This document shows, piece by piece, positions 1 through 8,559 of a stretch of 58,421 nt of DNA. The first letter of the stretch is position 1, and the number at the start of each line of letters is the position of its first letter. Both the position numbers and the translations under genes were made by a program. Below the pieces are notes generated by a model. That model was given only the letters and a program-made list of their open reading frames with translations. It ran no database searches and had not been told where the DNA came from. This DNA is from Shewanella surugensis (lineage in GTDB: Bacteria; Pseudomonadota; Gammaproteobacteria; Enterobacterales; Shewanellaceae), in the NCBI RefSeq assembly GCF_023284005.1, contig NZ_JAKIKS010000021.1, positions 1 through 58,421 of the forward strand, written 5' to 3'.

Positions 1-440
1 AAAACTAGGACAGCCACAATTCCACATCACGAATAATAAAGTTTCCCATATAAACAGGATCGGGCTCTTCTATCAAGGCCAGCTCAAAATACGCTTTATG
101 CTCCTCTGATAGCGCTTCATAACCGCCAATGACTTGATACAACCAAAACTAGGACAGCCACAATTCCACATCACGAATAATAAAGTTTCCCATATAAACA
201 GGATCGGGCTCTTCTATCAAGGCCAGCTCAAAATACGCTTTATGCTCCTCTGATAACACCGCATAATTACGCGCCAATGACTTGATACAACCAAAACTAG
301 GACAGCCACAATTCCACATCACGAATAATAAAGTTTCCTGTATAAACAGGATCGAGCTCGCCTATTGGGGCCAGCTCAAAATACGCTTTATGCTCCTCGG
401 ATAGCGCTTCATAACCGCCAATAACCTGATACAACCAAGA
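1..440 (-). repeat. Tandem copies of the 3' end of the kleisin-like gene
   Basis: The same ~144-base block occurs three times in a row: 1-144, 145-292 (148 bases) and from 293 into the coding gene. Each block holds the last ~48 codons of the kleisin-like gene in minus orientation, including the TAG stop. The two outer copies encode ..VYMGNFIIRD.. and agree with each other better than with the gene's own end, which reads ..VYTGNFIIRD... The second copy has a 4-base length change that breaks its frame. The junctions fall in a TTTTGG/TCTTGG microhomology. As each copy ends in a stop, the extra copies are not translated as part of the gene. More copies may lie left of the window edge. Confidence 0.9.
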
Positions 441-1517
441 CTCGTGCCCCCAAGATAATTCATGCTCAACCAAGTATTCTAATGCTGACTGTGGCTTTCC
501 AGAATCAATCACACTCAAAAAATAACCATCAACGGCTTGCTTAAGTGGATTATCCGGAATGGAGAAATCCTCCTCATCGTTAAGTAACACCGCAGCGTGA
601 CTCGCTAACGCCTGAGGCTCAACATGAAGGCGGCTAATGGATTTAATCCGTGCCACCATGTCTAACAGCTCAGGTTCTTGACTGGTATTGTAAATATCGA
701 CAGAGGCGGACGCTAACAAAGCATCTGCTTGATTGAACAAAATCGGCACTTGTTTATGCGCCACATGATCAAGGGGTCGGTAATCCGGATGTAAGCTGGC
801 ATGCAATAACCAACCTTTGAATAATCGAGTGCGGCCTCTTATGTGCCTAAAACGACCTAACAACTCCAGTAACCTTGCCTGCACCACGCTCAACTCTTGA
901 GTACAATCACTCAAGGTCTCCTGCATATTAATCACCAACAACTTACGCAGCTCACGAATATCACCCGCAATATCCGTCAACTCACTAAATTGAAATAAAG
1001 ATAAACCATTAAGCAGCTCTGTGACTTGGCTCTGAGCCAATTCATTTTCTCGAATTTTGGCATTAATGCTGCCGACATAACCAAACTCGTTGTTTATTCG
1101 CCCCCACAATATCCGAATAGCGTGACGTAAACTGTCGCTAAAACGATAAACATGCTCACTTAAATCATTTAAATACGCTTCGCTGCTACTGTGATCAGCC
1201 TGCTCTCGTGCTTCTTTATAATGGGCTGCTAAGGTTTTAATGCTCGCAATCGCCGAGCCAATATTGGCATCAATTTGCCGATGACGCTCATCACTTAGGC
1301 TTTCTTCTAATAGCGCCCGCACCGTCCCTTTAAGACGTAGCCCTTGCTCCTTTTCAGGACGCCATAACACCCCAGCCGTTTCCAGTTTCTGTAATACATT
1401 TAAATCACGGCTATCTTCAGAGATCTCACCTTGCTGATAAACATCCATGATAAGTTCGCTGTGACGACTGAGTAACTTCAGTAATTTGACACCCGCTTGA
1501 TGCAAGTTATCACTCAT
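297..1517 (-). CDS. MukF/kleisin-like subunit of an SMC-type complex
   Basis: Last gene of a three-gene minus-strand set (SMC ATPase, MukE-like, this). The ~406-residue protein begins with a probable winged-helix segment (residues ~5-70), followed by long helices and a mixed C-terminal domain, the layout of MukF/MksF/JetA-type kleisins. Assignment rests on size, secondary-structure impression and neighbours, not on a catalytic motif. A longer frame could start at a GTG at 1538, but the ATG at 1517 has GAGG eight bases upstream and is preferred. Its job would be to bridge the heads of the SMC dimer and hold the MukE-like subunit. The last 48 codons are repeated twice downstream, so the C-terminus, the part that usually contacts the SMC head, may have been rearranged. 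Confidence 0.6.
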   Translation of the reverse strand: MSDNLHQAGVKLLKLLSRHSELIMDVYQQGEISEDSRDLNVLQKLETAGVLWRPEKEQGLRLKGTVRALLEESLSDERHRQIDANIGSAIASIKTLAAHYKEAREQADHSSSEAYLNDLSEHVYRFSDSLRHAIRILWGRINNEFGYVGSINAKIRENELAQSQVTELLNGLSLFQFSELTDIAGDIRELRKLLVINMQETLSDCTQELSVVQARLLELLGRFRHIRGRTRLFKGWLLHASLHPDYRPLDHVAHKQVPILFNQADALLASASVDIYNTSQEPELLDMVARIKSISRLHVEPQALASHAAVLLNDEEDFSIPDNPLKQAVDGYFLSVIDSGKPQSALEYLVEHELSWGHESWLYQVIGGYEALSEEHKAYFELAPIGELDPVYTGNFIIRDVELWLS

Positions 1518-1574
1518 CTGCACATCCTCGAATATCACATCCTTGAGTGCCAGATAGCCATAAACCTAATAACA

Positions 1575-2228
1575 TCACAATAAATCCTTTTGAGTCGCCG
1601 TTTCGGCTTGCGCTTCCAAGCTCAAACCTTCAGTTTCATCAATAAAACGAATCACTTCATAAAGATAATCAAGCTTTCCTGTCGCCATGTAGATTTGTTT
1701 TTCACTATTCGGTTTGATTAAATAGCCTAATTCTAACAAACGCTTAAAGATGAGTTTAAGTTGTGAGTCACTCTGGCTACTCGTCGAGCCAAATAATCGA
1801 TAATGACTCAATTTGGCCAATTGCTCACGAAAAGCGGGTGTATCTTCAATCCGCGTCTGTAATTCAGTTAAACGAATAGTGGCACCTTGGGTTAATGGTG
1901 CATCTTGACCACTGGACTCTTGCACTAAAACCAGCCACTCCACCAACGGGGTTAAACTGTTACAAATGGTTTTAAATTGCCCAGAAATGACTTTGCGCTC
2001 TTTATCACCCAGTTGTAAATAACCACAGAAAAACACATCACCTTCAGCGGCGAGACTCACAGTCCGGTTGATTTGATTTAAATAGGCCTCTATTCGCTCT
2101 CGACTCACTGGGTTTTGCAACGCCCGCCACGCCTCTTCATGGGTGGTACGGCAAATAAATTCGCCTTGTAATAATAATTCAATGACGACACTCATGCCCA
2201 CTAATACCGTTTCATTCGACTCAGACAT
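1575..2228 (-). CDS. MukE-like subunit of an SMC-type complex
   Basis: A 217-residue, mostly helical protein without signal peptide. Its size and position between an SMC ATPase and a kleisin-like gene match MukE/MksE/JetB proteins, which are tandem winged-helix subunits that bind the kleisin. The C-terminal third (..FKRLLELGYLIKPNSEKQ..) reads like a winged-helix hairpin. The ATG overlaps the TAA stop of the upstream SMC gene by one base (TAATG), so translation is probably coupled and the subunits made in fixed ratio. Identification is by context and fold impression only. Confidence 0.6.
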   Translation of the reverse strand: MSESNETVLVGMSVVIELLLQGEFICRTTHEEAWRALQNPVSRERIEAYLNQINRTVSLAAEGDVFFCGYLQLGDKERKVISGQFKTICNSLTPLVEWLVLVQESSGQDAPLTQGATIRLTELQTRIEDTPAFREQLAKLSHYRLFGSTSSQSDSQLKLIFKRLLELGYLIKPNSEKQIYMATGKLDYLYEVIRFIDETEGLSLEAQAETATQKDLL

Positions 2229-5200
2229 TAGCTCGCTTCCTTCTTAACAACCCACTTCTGCTTCAACTTTTCACTAATCACATTGATCTGCGGCTTAACC
2301 ACTTGTAATTGACGCGTTTGCTTATTGATAATATAGCGATTAGAAAACAAGTTCAGCACCTCAGATTCGGGGTTCGGAAATGCGCCTAATACCAAAATAT
2401 TATTGTTCTCACAGGCATCAAAAATTTTCTTCACGTTGCTATGATGCAAGGTGCCTAACTCATCAATCGGCCAATGCACAGTGACATCCGAACGCCCTCG
2501 TAATAAGCGAGTAAAAGCCAATAAGAACTTACATAAAATAAGGTAAGCCATACCATGGCTTGAAGATTCATTCAGTTGACGATCGGTACGGATCACTAAG
2601 TCACTATTACCTTCTTTTAAACGCAGCTCAATTTCCAATAACTTAGCAATTCCGCCGGTGAGCGCTGAGCGGCCAATGATATCTAAGGCGCGGCGCATAC
2701 TGACGATGTAATCCTCACCGGGCAATCCGGTAAAGCCCTCCGCTTTCCAATGGGTGAAGGCTTTCACAAACGCTTCAAGCTCTGGCCAAAATTCAAGCTC
2801 GCTGATCCGTGATCGTATTTTCACCTCAGAGCCCGATACCCCCTCTAGAAACAGTTCTTCACTGACTTCACGGGTAATACGGGCACTTTGGGTCACAATG
2901 CGTCTATCAATATCCACCAAGACATCATAAAACGCCGTTAAATCAACACCAAAAATACGTCCTTGCTCTCTAAGCGCCGTCACAGATTGCGGCACCATCA
3001 CATTTAATAACTGCGCCAATTGCGGTACCAATTTTCGATAATCCAGTAATCGAATCGACTTATCATTGATAAAGCTGGACTCTTCTCGAGCGCGCTCCCA
3101 AAACTCCGCTAAACCTGAGCCTGATTTACTGGCGATAACTGAATCAAAGTGCTCAACATATTGCTTAACCGAACCCAATAGATAATCACGCTTTAATAAT
3201 AACTCTTCACTCTGGCGTAAACGCTCAGGCAAATGCCCTTGCACCTCATCCTTATTTTTCGGTAATTTAAGCTCGGAAAGCTTGCGTAATAAACTGCGTA
3301 ACTTACTTAAGTTTTCAGACGCTTCAACTTGGGCTGAATCAGAAACCTTACGTTTTTGGTCAAGCTCATCTCGCTCAACTTTTACGGCTTTGGCTTTGGC
3401 CTTCAATTGCTGCTCTAAACTGGCCGTTTCTCGTTTCACATCGCTCAACTGCGTTTGTAATTTAGGTTTACGTTTCAGCCAAGTATGTTGATACCAATCC
3501 TCAAATCGCAATACCTCACTGCGGCGTAAATCAGCATCCACTATCTGCGACTCAAGTTTAGCGATATCTTGTTTAAGCTTAAGGATCTGCGCTTCATCGA
3601 CGCCACAGGATTTAAGCTCATTTTTATACCACTGCTCGCAAGCCTGCTTATCGGCCTTCGCCGCTTGTCGGCGCTGCTCGATATTCACTTTTATCTGAGT
3701 AAGTTGTGTCTCAATCACACCAATGACGTCTTGCCAATAGGCTTTTTTCTCCATCACCAAATCTAGCATTTGCTCTTTATGTGCTGCTTGCCAATCTAAT
3801 TCACTCTGCTTCAGTAGCTTGATTTCCCCCTCAAGCACCGTTAATTGCTTTTGTGAGTCACGCTTACGCAGCGCTAACGCGTGATTGATTGTCTCTTGCT
3901 CTGTACGCTTTTCATCTAATAAACGCCGCAGATCTTCACGGCTATTTTGATACGCGGTTCTGGAAAAAGTCAGTTCTCGACTCATTTTATCTAGCTGCTC
4001 AGTCGCAGCCACCAGCTGCTCTTCCGCGTCAGCTTGCAGCGCTTTGGCGCTCAATAATGCTTCTTCGGCTTTGCTGTGCTCGATACGTAAGGCTTGCTCC
4101 GATTGCGCAAATCGAGGGGATTCGATGGCCTTTAAATCAATGCCAAGGCCATATACCCCTGCTATATTTTCCTTTATCACATGAGGGTTAAGATCACTTC
4201 GATGCAGTAATGACTCATTAATGACTTTACCTAAACTGCTTTCCCAGCCTTGCACATCACGACGTAAAAACTCAAGTAAAGTATGAGATTCGGGAAAGAG
4301 CACATGCTCCACTTGTTCCAATTCAGCTTGTCGCTCGCTCACACGCATTGTGGCAATGCGTAATGCCTCATGGCTTTGCTCACGTAAACTACGTAACTTG
4401 CGCTCTTCACTACTCATACGCTCAAACTTAGCGTTACAGGCTTCTTGTTCTTCGTCAGCTCGACTTATGCGCTCATCAAATACCGCCAAAGCCATTTTCT
4501 CATCTTCGGTATAGGCCACATTGTTCACCGTTAACAACAATTGAGCTTTCGACAGTTTAAGCTGATAGTGCTGCTCACTCGATTCCGCTTTCTTTTCCTC
4601 AAAGGTTAAACGCCATTCTTGCTCTAAAGCCTCAATATCACCGCGAGCAAAATTATTCTGGGTATCTAAATACCCACGTTGCTTATCTTGCTCAAGATGT
4701 AACTGTTCAAGCGAGCGGTTTAACTGCTCACCTATTTGGCTGCATCTGGCGTTATAAGCCGCTTCGACGTCTTGGTGTTGTTCAGTTTGTAATTTATGCT
4801 GTTCGATAAATGACGCTTTGTCACTCTGCCATGTGGGTAGTTTTTCTAAATCCGCTTTTGCTCGCTCAATATCCGTCTCTAAAAAAGTGTCATATTGATT
4901 CTCAATCGACTCTAATTCATCTTCACACTTCGCTAAATCCCCTTTAGCCGCCGATAAGTCTAAATTAAGTTCATCACGTTGCTCTTTCCACTCTCTATCG
5001 AGCTGCTGTAGCGAGTAATTATGGCTTTTCGACAAGGCTTGATTGCACTCTTGGCGCTCAATTTCAGCCCCCTCATCTTGCACATAGCCTTGTGTTAGGC
5101 CACTTAAGCGCAATTCAACACTCAATAATTGATCAAATTCTTGCTCTAATTTATCAAATTCAGGGCCGATTTTTTCAAAACCTTGAATAAGCTGACTTTC

Positions 5201-5908
5201 ACGGATCCACGCTTCAACATGCTGTGGATTTAAACGTGAACTGGGCGGCGTGACTCCATCTTCTTCTAAAATCGCTGCCACCATGGACTTGACCGTTTCC
5301 ATTTTGCCTTCTTTGGAGTGCACAGCTTTAGCCAGTTTTTCAATGTGCCGCAGCGCATGCTCACCATCACATAAAGAAAACTGTTTCGCATAAGTGCGTA
5401 ATTCACTGCGATGCCCCCCCGTGCTCAATAAGGCTTTATCATTTTGAATAATGCTGCGATACTCTCGCGTGTTTAGCAACTTAGTTGTGCTAATACCCGC
5501 CCGCTTATATTCGCGTCCAAGCTCTGCCATGGTATAACAAACAAGTTGGTTGTTTTCACGGCTTTTAGTGTAATCTTCAAGGGTAAAGCCTTTAGCAATA
5601 AAGCGATAATTCACCCCTTTACCGTCACCGGCAGAGGCTAAAACCCCTTGATACATTAATCCATCTGACTTTTGATACTCAAAAATGATATAGCTGGATT
5701 CATGAGGTAAATACCAACGCTCAAAACTGTCTCTTGTTGACGGCACCACACGGCTAGGATATTCACCATAAAAGACAGGTACCAGACGTTGCAATGTGGT
5801 TTTACCGGATGCATTGGTACCACAAATATTCGTATGGCCGTCCAACATGAGTTCAACAACGCCGGGTAAGTGCGTATCTATGAGTATGATGCGATGTAAA
5901 CTTGGCAT
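2228..5908 (-). CDS. SMC-like ATPase (MukB/MksB/JetC type; DUF3584-like)
   Basis: A 1226-residue ABC-type ATPase with SMC architecture. The Walker A motif GTNASGKT is at residues 30-37. Long heptad-rich coiled-coil stretches cover roughly 230-500 and 620-900 with a break between them that could be the hinge. The C-terminal head has a signature-like segment ESSSHG (from ~1114) and a Walker B motif PIDELGT with D/E at ~1149-1150. Such proteins dimerise, bind kleisin and MukE-like partners and extrude or trap DNA loops. The start has a good GGAAAG ribosome site. It heads a three-gene unit; the gene upstream (6235-6942) is unrelated. Length and the P-loop near the N-terminus agree with DUF3584. 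No JetD/MksG-type nuclease gene is visible inside the window. Role as defence (anti-plasmid) or chromosome condensin is open. Confidence 0.7.
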   Translation of the reverse strand: MPSLHRIILIDTHLPGVVELMLDGHTNICGTNASGKTTLQRLVPVFYGEYPSRVVPSTRDSFERWYLPHESSYIIFEYQKSDGLMYQGVLASAGDGKGVNYRFIAKGFTLEDYTKSRENNQLVCYTMAELGREYKRAGISTTKLLNTREYRSIIQNDKALLSTGGHRSELRTYAKQFSLCDGEHALRHIEKLAKAVHSKEGKMETVKSMVAAILEEDGVTPPSSRLNPQHVEAWIRESQLIQGFEKIGPEFDKLEQEFDQLLSVELRLSGLTQGYVQDEGAEIERQECNQALSKSHNYSLQQLDREWKEQRDELNLDLSAAKGDLAKCEDELESIENQYDTFLETDIERAKADLEKLPTWQSDKASFIEQHKLQTEQHQDVEAAYNARCSQIGEQLNRSLEQLHLEQDKQRGYLDTQNNFARGDIEALEQEWRLTFEEKKAESSEQHYQLKLSKAQLLLTVNNVAYTEDEKMALAVFDERISRADEEQEACNAKFERMSSEERKLRSLREQSHEALRIATMRVSERQAELEQVEHVLFPESHTLLEFLRRDVQGWESSLGKVINESLLHRSDLNPHVIKENIAGVYGLGIDLKAIESPRFAQSEQALRIEHSKAEEALLSAKALQADAEEQLVAATEQLDKMSRELTFSRTAYQNSREDLRRLLDEKRTEQETINHALALRKRDSQKQLTVLEGEIKLLKQSELDWQAAHKEQMLDLVMEKKAYWQDVIGVIETQLTQIKVNIEQRRQAAKADKQACEQWYKNELKSCGVDEAQILKLKQDIAKLESQIVDADLRRSEVLRFEDWYQHTWLKRKPKLQTQLSDVKRETASLEQQLKAKAKAVKVERDELDQKRKVSDSAQVEASENLSKLRSLLRKLSELKLPKNKDEVQGHLPERLRQSEELLLKRDYLLGSVKQYVEHFDSVIASKSGSGLAEFWERAREESSFINDKSIRLLDYRKLVPQLAQLLNVMVPQSVTALREQGRIFGVDLTAFYDVLVDIDRRIVTQSARITREVSEELFLEGVSGSEVKIRSRISELEFWPELEAFVKAFTHWKAEGFTGLPGEDYIVSMRRALDIIGRSALTGGIAKLLEIELRLKEGNSDLVIRTDRQLNESSSHGMAYLILCKFLLAFTRLLRGRSDVTVHWPIDELGTLHHSNVKKIFDACENNNILVLGAFPNPESEVLNLFSNRYIINKQTRQLQVVKPQINVISEKLKQKWVVKKEAS

Positions 5909-6234
5909 TTCTTTCCTTATCCAACACCTGCAAAGTCGCAGGGAAACCTTGGCTCGACTGAAAAATCAGTTTATCCGCCGAGTAAAATGAGATTAATACA
6001 TTACGCGAAAGTGAATGTAAGGAGAGTAAATTAAAACAAAATGACGCGCTTAGCAAACTTAGGAAAGACGTCGGATACACTTTTTGACTAAAAGTACTAA
6101 AAAGCATAATGATAGAAGCTTGAAAATAAACCTAAAAAGATGCATCCATTGTGTTCTTGGACCATATATAGATGATGGCGAGCACTCACTCACCACACAT
6201 TTAAACCATGCTTAACGATTTAAGCATAATAAAC
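5909..6234. other. Gene-free stretch
   Basis: AT-rich spacer between the SMC gene start and the DUF3581-like gene end. It must hold the promoter of the three-gene SMC set. I see no convincing operator, repeat or small gene. Confidence 0.5.
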
Positions 6235-6942
6235 TTAAGCACTGACCGCCAATTTGAAACCTTCGTATTGATCGCACATTTTCTGCATCAATTCTTCATC
6301 AATGGCTCTCAAACCACTCAAGACTAAGGTTTTCTCACCCGTTCCAACGAGCTGTTCACCACAATGTAATTCAAAGTTTAATGTCACGTCACCGCGTTTA
6401 CCGTCAATTTTTAAATATTGCTTAACAAGATTCAGGGTCACTTCAGAGAACACTAAGGTGTGTAAATCAACCGACATGCTTTCATAAATAATGAGCGGAC
6501 GAGCAGGGTTAACCATGACCCCTTGCGCTTTCATCATAGGCACAAGTACATGAATAAAATTCAGTCCTGAAAAAGCCACATAACTGCGGATGAAGGCTTC
6601 AGTCTGCGTCAGGCAACGCGTCGTCTCGCCACTGCGATGGACTTTTAAATAGCATTTTTCTTTTTCGTCACAGATATCAAAATCTTGTTCTTCGCTATCA
6701 GAAAAAGCTAACGGCACGTGATCGCCAACCATACCCGCAAAATTAAAGGTCATTTTTTGACTTAAACCATATTCTGTTAATACTAAAGCAAAAAGTAAGT
6801 CTCCAGGCACACAAAATCGCTTCGCATTCACATCATGAATAGGATTAAAATCTTGAGCCACATGCTTAGCGAAAGTACTCGCTTGCGTCCGGCTAACCGA
6901 AATAACTTGATTTTTCTTATTAAAATAAGGACTTAAAAACAT
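6235..6942 (-). CDS. DUF3581-like protein with hotdog-type motif
   Basis: A ~235-residue soluble protein that I match from memory to the DUF3581 family of Shewanella and relatives. The segment DFNPIHD near residue 32 resembles the FNPIHxD active-site motif of MaoC/hotdog hydratases, and the protein could be a double-hotdog fold acting on acyl thioesters, but no function is established. The frame extends to a GTG at 6957. The internal ATG at 6942 (MFLSPYF..) fits the family's usual N-terminus better, although neither start has a strong ribosome site. Single gene with no co-directional partner close by. Confidence 0.65.
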   Translation of the reverse strand: MFLSPYFNKKNQVISVSRTQASTFAKHVAQDFNPIHDVNAKRFCVPGDLLFALVLTEYGLSQKMTFNFAGMVGDHVPLAFSDSEEQDFDICDEKEKCYLKVHRSGETTRCLTQTEAFIRSYVAFSGLNFIHVLVPMMKAQGVMVNPARPLIIYESMSVDLHTLVFSEVTLNLVKQYLKIDGKRGDVTLNFELHCGEQLVGTGEKTLVLSGLRAIDEELMQKMCDQYEGFKLAVSA

Positions 6943-7150
6943 ATAGCTTATTAACACTTAATATAAATCAAAAAATAGCTGCGAAGTATACAGTAAATGC
7001 ATCCCTTTACTCACCCGATGAGCTAAATAAATAAAAATCAAACAATAAACAGTTAAAAACAGCCTATGAAAGTGAAGATTTATTCATCAGTTAATTCAGT
7101 AGGGAATGAAAAAATATTTGAGGTTGATACTGTGATATCGACAGTCAAGC

Positions 7151-7175
7151 TATGAATGGACGATGTCCATTCATA
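7151..7175. repeat. Perfect 11-bp inverted repeat
   Basis: TATGAATGGAC at 7151-7161 pairs with its exact complement at 7165-7175 across a three-base loop. It lies downstream of the carbonic anhydrase stop codon and upstream of the DUF3581-like gene. No T-run follows on either strand, so it is not a standard intrinsic terminator. It could be an RNA-stabilising hairpin or an operator. Confidence 0.6.
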
Positions 7176-7294
7176 ATTGAAGCTTATATTTATCACAGCT
7201 GGCAATTTATTTTGAAGGACGTTTAGGCAGCATGCTGGATATTTAGACTATCATCGCTGGCACAAAATATTAAACGCCCTTGAGATTTATTCAA

Positions 7295-7912
7295 TCAGAG
7301 GCAACTTTGACATTCATCTGATTTATCAAGGTCTATATTGACACCTAAATCTTTTATTTTCCCGTCTTTTAGATTATATATCCACCCATGAATACTAATC
7401 TCCTGACCCCGACACCTAGCATTTTCTATTATGCTAGTTCGACCAACATTCTTTACCTGTTCAATTACACTTAATTCACAAAGCCTATCAAGCTTGTCAT
7501 CATCAAGAGGGCTTAATTCGTTTTCATATAGATTATAAACATCTTTAATATTGTTTAACCAATTTCCAATAATACCTAAATTATGTTGTTCCATTGCAGC
7601 CCTAACTCCACCGCAACCATAATGACCGACCACTAATATATGTTTAACTTTTAATGTTTCTACTGCATATTGCAATACAGAAAGACAATTGATATCACTA
7701 TTAACCACTAAGTTTGCAATATTTCGATGAACAAAAATTTCTCCTGGCATCGTTCCCATTATTTGGTCTGATGGCACTCGACTATCAGAACAACCAATCC
7801 ATAAAAAATTAGGTTTTTGCTCCTTATGGTTTTTCTCAAAAAAATCACTTTCATTACGTTTTATTTTTTCTGCCCATTCAATATTTTTTTCCAAAAGTCT
7901 TTCATATATCAT
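7295..7912 (-). CDS. can: Beta-class carbonic anhydrase
   Basis: A 205-residue beta-carbonic anhydrase that interconverts CO2 and bicarbonate in the cytoplasm. The zinc and active-site residues are visible: CSDSR with Cys41, Asp43 and Arg45, and GHYGCGG with His97 and Cys100. The length is typical for the bacterial Can/CynT family. The gene is divergent from a SulP transporter across a repeat-rich spacer. Such pairing suggests a shared role in bicarbonate uptake and CO2 retention. The gene is noticeably AT-rich, like the transporter. The symbol is by family. Confidence 0.9.
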   Translation of the reverse strand: MIYERLLEKNIEWAEKIKRNESDFFEKNHKEQKPNFLWIGCSDSRVPSDQIMGTMPGEIFVHRNIANLVVNSDINCLSVLQYAVETLKVKHILVVGHYGCGGVRAAMEQHNLGIIGNWLNNIKDVYNLYENELSPLDDDKLDRLCELSVIEQVKNVGRTSIIENARCRGQEISIHGWIYNLKDGKIKDLGVNIDLDKSDECQSCL

Positions 7913-8043
7913 ATATAAAACCCAGAATGAAATTAACTAAAAAAATAAACACTGCTTTCAATTTAACAACATAAAAAATTAACAGCATTCAATGTAAGAA
8001 TGGAACCTGTAACCCCATAATTAATAAACTATAACTCATAAAG

Positions 8044-8141
8044 CATAAACCATAAACCATAAACCATAAACCATAAACCATAAACCATAAACCATAAACC
8101 ATAAACCATAAACCATAAACCATAATTCATAATTCATAATT
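8044..8141. repeat. 7-bp tandem repeat array between can and the SulP gene
   Basis: Eleven perfect copies of CATAAAC run from 8044 to 8120, followed by three copies of CATAATT (8121-8141) and flanked by degenerate units on both sides. It is intergenic, between the divergent carbonic anhydrase and SulP genes, within a very AT-rich 647-base spacer. Copy number can change by replication slippage and would shift the spacing of promoter elements. Confidence 0.95.
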
Positions 8142-8559
8142 AACAATTAATAAACCATAAACAATAATTGATAGCTAACAATCAATAATCAACATTTAAC
8201 ATTAATTTAATTCACTTATTAACCAACATCCAATCCATAACAAAACAAGCGAATACCAACATACCTATATAAACACCACTTTATATTGCAAACAAATAAA
8301 AACAAGAACAAACCAGTAATCACATAAAAATTAACACAAACAAAACCCAATCACTATATAATAATTCAAAATTAATTTAGAATCACATTAACAAAAAAAC
8401 AAGTATACAATTAAAAAATATTAATTGATAATATCAAATCACCTGCCACCATTAAAATCACACTAATTACAATGAAGGATTAAAATAACAAAACATACAA
8501 TACTAACAGTACGATTATAACAAAGTCATTATAATTTTATAAACCAAAGAATTTAAATT

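Noticed and set aside
3282..4191. Plus-strand frames of 65-100 codons inside the SMC gene
   Set aside because: They are antisense to a clear long coding region and match its codon pattern as shadows.
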